Source of the DNA: Acidobacteriota bacterium
GTDB taxonomy: Bacteria; Acidobacteriota; UBA6911; RPQK01; JADFOI01
DNA length: 7,062 nt
Direction of reading: 5' to 3'
Assembly: GCA_029942065.1 (NCBI GenBank)
Contig: JAPYTY010000105.1
Span: 1 to 7,062, forward strand
A program made the position numbers and the translations under genes. Below the pieces are notes generated by a model, which worked only from the letters and a program-made list of their open reading frames with translations, was not told the origin of the DNA and ran no database searches. Shown here piece by piece: positions 3,770 to 7,062 of this stretch (position 1 is the stretch's first letter; each line of letters starts with the position of its first letter).

Positions 3770-6049
3770 GTGAAAAAAAGGATTCGTCAGTTTCTTAAAA
3801 AAAATCGACAGCGCCTTTTTCAAGCGACTTTTGGTCTGCTGGTTGTGGCAGCCGCAACCGTGGGCCTGCTGGGGGGGTTGATCTTCGGGTTTGTTCTGGA
3901 TCTCCCGGAGGTCGAACAACTTCAGGCAGTCCGGCCGAATATCGTCTCCTACGTCTACTCGGACGATGGTCGGGTATTGGGCCAGTATGCCCTGGAGAAG
4001 AGGACCCTGATCGACTTCGAACAGATCCCCCAGGATCTTAAAAACACCATTTTAGCCGCCGAGGACGCCGATTTTTTCAGGCACTCCGGAATCGACTTTC
4101 AACGGCTCGGGGTGACGGTGGTTCGCGACATTCTCTATGGGGAAAGAAAGGGTGCCTCCACCCTGACGATGCAGCTGAGCAAGCTGCTCTTTACGGGTTC
4201 GGAAAAAACCATCGAGCGAAAGGTCAAGGATATGCTGTTCGCCCTGGAGATCGAGAAAACCTACTCCAAAGAACAGATCTTCGCCTTCTACTGCAACCAG
4301 ATCTATATGGGCCACGGCACCTATGGCGTGGCGTCGGCTGCAGACTTTTATTTCCATAAAACTGTCGAGGAACTGACGCTTGCCGAAAGTGCATTACTGG
4401 CTGGAATCATCCAGGTTCCCGGCCGACATTCCCCGATTAACCATCCCGAACAGTCGGTGCGAAGACGGAATCTCATCTTGAACCGGATGTTCAATGGAAA
4501 TCTGATCAGTGCCGCCCAGTTCGATGAGGCTCGTAAGGAACGGCTTGTGGTCGAAGGAAAAAACTACGATCAAAGCCCAGCTCCTTATTTTACCGAGTGG
4601 GTTCGGCAATACCTGGAAAAAAACTACTCCACCAAACAGATCTGGGAAGGGGGCCTCAGAATATACACCACCCTGAACTACGAGATGCAGGTAGCTGGAC
4701 GCAGAGCTTTACGGGAAGGCCTCAAGACCTTTGACAAAGAAAAGGTGAAACGTGAAGATCCCCTGGAAAACATCGTGGTCCAGAGAATTGAGGACCTTGA
4801 GACCTTTTCTCACCCGGAGTGGCAGCAAATTTTCTATGAGGGCCAGATGGTTCCAGGACTGGTGCTGGAATCCTCCCCGGAACAGGCGCAGGTGAAATTT
4901 GGCAGTTATACCGCCTTGATCCAACCCGAAGATATCGCCTGGACAGGCGAAGAATGGGTCAATTCGGTTCTCGAGCCGGGAAACGTCGCTGTTTTTTTGA
5001 TTCGTGAGATTGAGCGGACCGACAAAACAATTCAGGCCACTCTGGATCGCACTCCGGAAGTGCAAGGGGCTCTGATGGCGATAGACAACCGATCCGGAGC
5101 CATCAAGGCCATGGTTGGGGGGTTTGATTTTCAACAAAGCGAATTCAATCGGGCTACTCAGGCCCTCCGCCAACCGGGCTCGCTGTTCAAGCCGTTTACC
5201 TACACCAGCCTCATTGAGGCCGGTTATTCACCTGAAGAATATGTCCTGGATGCCCCGGTCAGCTATCGTGACGGTCTGGGACGTATTTATGCACCGGAAA
5301 ACTCTGACGGAGCGTTCCGGGGAATCATGACAATCCGTGATGCCTTTGCCCTTTCCCGAAACGTACCCACGGTTCGGCTTGCCAATGCCATTGGCATCGA
5401 AAAGGTTATCGAGACAGCCCACCGATTCGGCATTCCGCATTACCTTCCCCCTTATCTCGCCATAGCACTGGGTGCCGGAGAAGTCACTCTTCAGGAGATC
5501 ACCTCGGCCTTCACCGTCTTCCCCAACAACGGATTGAGAGCTGAACCCCACTTCATCACGCGGGTGGAAGATTACAACGGCACCACGCTGTTTGATCACC
5601 AAACCCGATTCGAGCACGTCCTTTCCCCGGACACAGCCGAAAAAATGACTTACCTGCTGCGCAGCGTCGTGGAGCGCGGAACGGCGCGTCGTGCCCGGGT
5701 GCTGGAACGGCCTCTGGGAGGAAAAACAGGAACCACCAATGACTCTACGGACACCTGGTTTGTGGGGTTTGCTCCTCAGATTACAGCCGGCGTGTGGACC
5801 GGCTATGACACCAAAATTTCCTTGGGAGAGAAGGTCTACGGAGCCACCCTGGCTCTACCGATTTGGGTCGATTTCATGCAGGAAGTTACCCAGGATATGC
5901 CGGTCGAAGACTTCGAAAGCCATTATGCACCCATGGATTTGAATCTGGCCCAGGTCAGGATGGAAAGCCAGACCACTGAACCTGGCGAAGAAGAATCAAA
6001 CCAACCCTGGAGCGTGGAAGACATTCCGCCGCCCCCGCCCAACTACTAG
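3770..6049 (+). CDS. mrcA: Class A penicillin-binding protein (PBP1A type)
   Basis: This bifunctional inner-membrane enzyme polymerises lipid II into glycan strands and cross-links the stem peptides. The 759 residues are full length for the family. A short basic cytoplasmic tail is followed by one membrane anchor (about 18-42). The glycosyltransferase domain has EDADFFRHSG (98-107, catalytic Glu98), GASTLTMQ (128-135) and EIEKTYSKEQI (second acidic site). A linker region (about 355-425) fits the OB-like insert of PBP1A proteins. The transpeptidase domain (about 430-705) has the active-site Ser471 in SLFK, SRN at 529-531 and KTGT at 652-655. The C-terminus is short, acidic, and ends in a proline run. 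The start is GTG at 3770, with AGGA four bases before it; no ATG is available near it. Sequence composition looks ordinary. Function is secure; the gene symbol is by analogy with PBP1A proteins of other bacteria. Confidence 0.95.
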   Translation: MKKRIRQFLKKNRQRLFQATFGLLVVAAATVGLLGGLIFGFVLDLPEVEQLQAVRPNIVSYVYSDDGRVLGQYALEKRTLIDFEQIPQDLKNTILAAEDADFFRHSGIDFQRLGVTVVRDILYGERKGASTLTMQLSKLLFTGSEKTIERKVKDMLFALEIEKTYSKEQIFAFYCNQIYMGHGTYGVASAADFYFHKTVEELTLAESALLAGIIQVPGRHSPINHPEQSVRRRNLILNRMFNGNLISAAQFDEARKERLVVEGKNYDQSPAPYFTEWVRQYLEKNYSTKQIWEGGLRIYTTLNYEMQVAGRRALREGLKTFDKEKVKREDPLENIVVQRIEDLETFSHPEWQQIFYEGQMVPGLVLESSPEQAQVKFGSYTALIQPEDIAWTGEEWVNSVLEPGNVAVFLIREIERTDKTIQATLDRTPEVQGALMAIDNRSGAIKAMVGGFDFQQSEFNRATQALRQPGSLFKPFTYTSLIEAGYSPEEYVLDAPVSYRDGLGRIYAPENSDGAFRGIMTIRDAFALSRNVPTVRLANAIGIEKVIETAHRFGIPHYLPPYLAIALGAGEVTLQEITSAFTVFPNNGLRAEPHFITRVEDYNGTTLFDHQTRFEHVLSPDTAEKMTYLLRSVVERGTARRARVLERPLGGKTGTTNDSTDTWFVGFAPQITAGVWTGYDTKISLGEKVYGATLALPIWVDFMQEVTQDMPVEDFESHYAPMDLNLAQVRMESQTTEPGEEESNQPWSVEDIPPPPPNY

Positions 6050-6070
6050 CATCACCCTTCTTGAATTGCG

Positions 6071-7062
6071 TTATTTTTTCCGGTCCATCACCAGATCGGA
6101 AAGGCTCAGGAGAGCATCACGATAGATGGAATCGGGGAAGGCCGAAAGAGCGTCCTTGGACAGACGGATATGTTCTTCTGCCAGAGTCTGTGACTCCTCC
6201 AAGGTTCCGTAGGCCTCGACCAGATCGATAATTCTTTGTTTGTTTTCAGGCTTGAAATCTCGGTTCTGGACAACCTCCAGCATGAACTCCTTTTCCTCGC
6301 TGCTGGCCCGCTGCATCAGGTGTATGATGGGTAAAGTGGTTCTCCCCTCGACGAAATCCTTCAACACCGGTTTGCCCAGGGTATCTTCATTGGAAGTGTA
6401 ATCCAGTAAATCATCCGTCAGCTGGAATGCCATGCCAAGACCATGACCATACTGGCGAAGTTTTTCTTCCTGATCTGTATCGACTTCCCCCAATATCGCT
6501 CCCAGGCGGGCGCAACCGGCAAACAGATGGGCTGTCTTGAGCCGACAAACCTCCATGTGCTCCTCGACGGAAACATCCAACCGGCCCTGCTGATCCAGTT
6601 GGATCAGTTCCCCTTCGACCATCTCTCTAGTGATCTCAATCAGGATGTCCAGCACCCGAAAGTTGCGCAACTCAAGTGCCTGGCGAAAGGAACTCATATA
6701 CAACCAATCACCCATGAGGACGGTAACCTGATTTCCCCAGGTCGCATTGACGGAAGGCTTTCCTCTACGCACGTCCGCATCGTCTATGATGTCATCGTGC
6801 ACCAGCGTGGCCACATGGATCAGCTCAACCACGGAACCCAGTACAAGCGTGGACTTGCCCTCAAATCCACACAGCTTGGCCGCCAGCAGCAACAGAACTG
6901 GACGGACGCGCTTACCCCCACTGTTGTGTAGATACTCGTTGATATCATCGACCAGTCCAAAGGCGGCCTTGCTCTCTGCTTTGAGAGCAATATCCACTTC
7001 CAGCAGGTCGTCCTCAACCAATTTGAAGATGTCGTGGGGCGACAGGGTTGCACTTGAAACGC
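6071..7062 (-). CDS. ispB: Long-chain polyprenyl diphosphate synthase (5' end outside the window)
   Basis: This cytosolic trans-prenyltransferase adds isopentenyl diphosphate units to an allylic primer, probably making the side chain of a respiratory quinone. Visible motifs are GGKRVRP (substrate diphosphate binding), the first Asp-rich motif LVHDDIIDDADVRRGK, GDWLY, the second Asp-rich motif FQLTDDLLDYTSNEDTLGK, and KDFVEGRTTLP. The residue five before the first Asp of the first motif is Ala, a small residue as expected for long-chain products. A TTG at 7021 could be taken as a start, but the frame stays open to the window edge, and the upstream residues (SSATLSPHDIFKLVEDDL) look like a normal N-terminus of this family. 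The gene therefore probably begins beyond 7062. About 330 residues are visible, close to the family length. It converges on the penicillin-binding protein gene with a 21-base gap and no clear terminator hairpin between them. Assignment to the family is firm; the exact chain length cannot be read from sequence. Confidence 0.93.
   Translation of the reverse strand, partial: VSSATLSPHDIFKLVEDDLLEVDIALKAESKAAFGLVDDINEYLHNSGGKRVRPVLLLLAAKLCGFEGKSTLVLGSVVELIHVATLVHDDIIDDADVRRGKPSVNATWGNQVTVLMGDWLYMSSFRQALELRNFRVLDILIEITREMVEGELIQLDQQGRLDVSVEEHMEVCRLKTAHLFAGCARLGAILGEVDTDQEEKLRQYGHGLGMAFQLTDDLLDYTSNEDTLGKPVLKDFVEGRTTLPIIHLMQRASSEEKEFMLEVVQNRDFKPENKQRIIDLVEAYGTLEESQTLAEEHIRLSKDALSAFPDSIYRDALLSLSDLVMDRKK

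Noticed and set aside
6050..6090. Intrinsic terminator between the convergent genes
   Set aside because: There is a T-run at about 6074-6079, but no stem precedes it in the 21-base gap; the run is the Lys codons at the end of the prenyl synthase gene.

Overview
This 7.06 kb bacterial window has two halves. The left half (about 1-3650) is repeat-rich accessory DNA read mostly on the minus strand. The right half (about 3770-7062) is ordinary housekeeping DNA. The protein families suggest Acidobacteriota or a neighbouring soil or marine phylum. The clearest hint is a TolB/PD40 propeller with a WVDRQGKEEPL-type opening, a style I associate with the kinase-linked propellers of Acidobacteriota. The two small secreted proteins and the hairpin-rich spacers fit the same picture. 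This assignment is inference; the window holds no rRNA or other definitive marker.

Left half, in minus-strand reading order. A small secreted protein of unknown function (3077-3367) is bracketed by two perfect 8-3-8 hairpins. Next come a heptamer microsatellite and another hairpin. They are followed by the C-terminal part of a GMC-family flavin oxidoreductase (1991-2899), whose frame is shut by two consecutive TGA codons at its upstream edge, so the FAD-binding half is missing. Twenty-eight bases further on is a c-type cytochrome fused to a PD40 propeller (601-1962). A second copy of the small secreted protein follows (219-512), about 59% identical to the first, and it ends in the same kind of stop-adjacent hairpin. 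The left edge (1-218) has a train of three more hairpins and no convincing gene. The oxidoreductase remnant and the cytochrome look like what is left of a periplasmic dehydrogenase and its electron acceptor, now lying between two copies of the small-gene/hairpin unit.

Centre (3368-3769). This 402-base gap has no credible gene. It contains a 243-bp MITE-like element (3401-3643) with 30-bp imperfect terminal inverted repeats, an internal 14-bp palindrome and a nested stem. The leader of the next gene follows it.

Right half. A complete class A penicillin-binding protein (3770-6049, +) makes and cross-links peptidoglycan. It converges, across a 21-base gap, on a long-chain polyprenyl diphosphate synthase (6071 to beyond 7062, -) that makes isoprenoid tails for quinones or related lipids. 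Both have all their family catalytic motifs. The two do not form an operon.

The best candidates for something undescribed are the duplicated small secreted protein with its stop-linked hairpins, and the MITE-like element. Nothing in the window shows a complete new defence or metabolic system.
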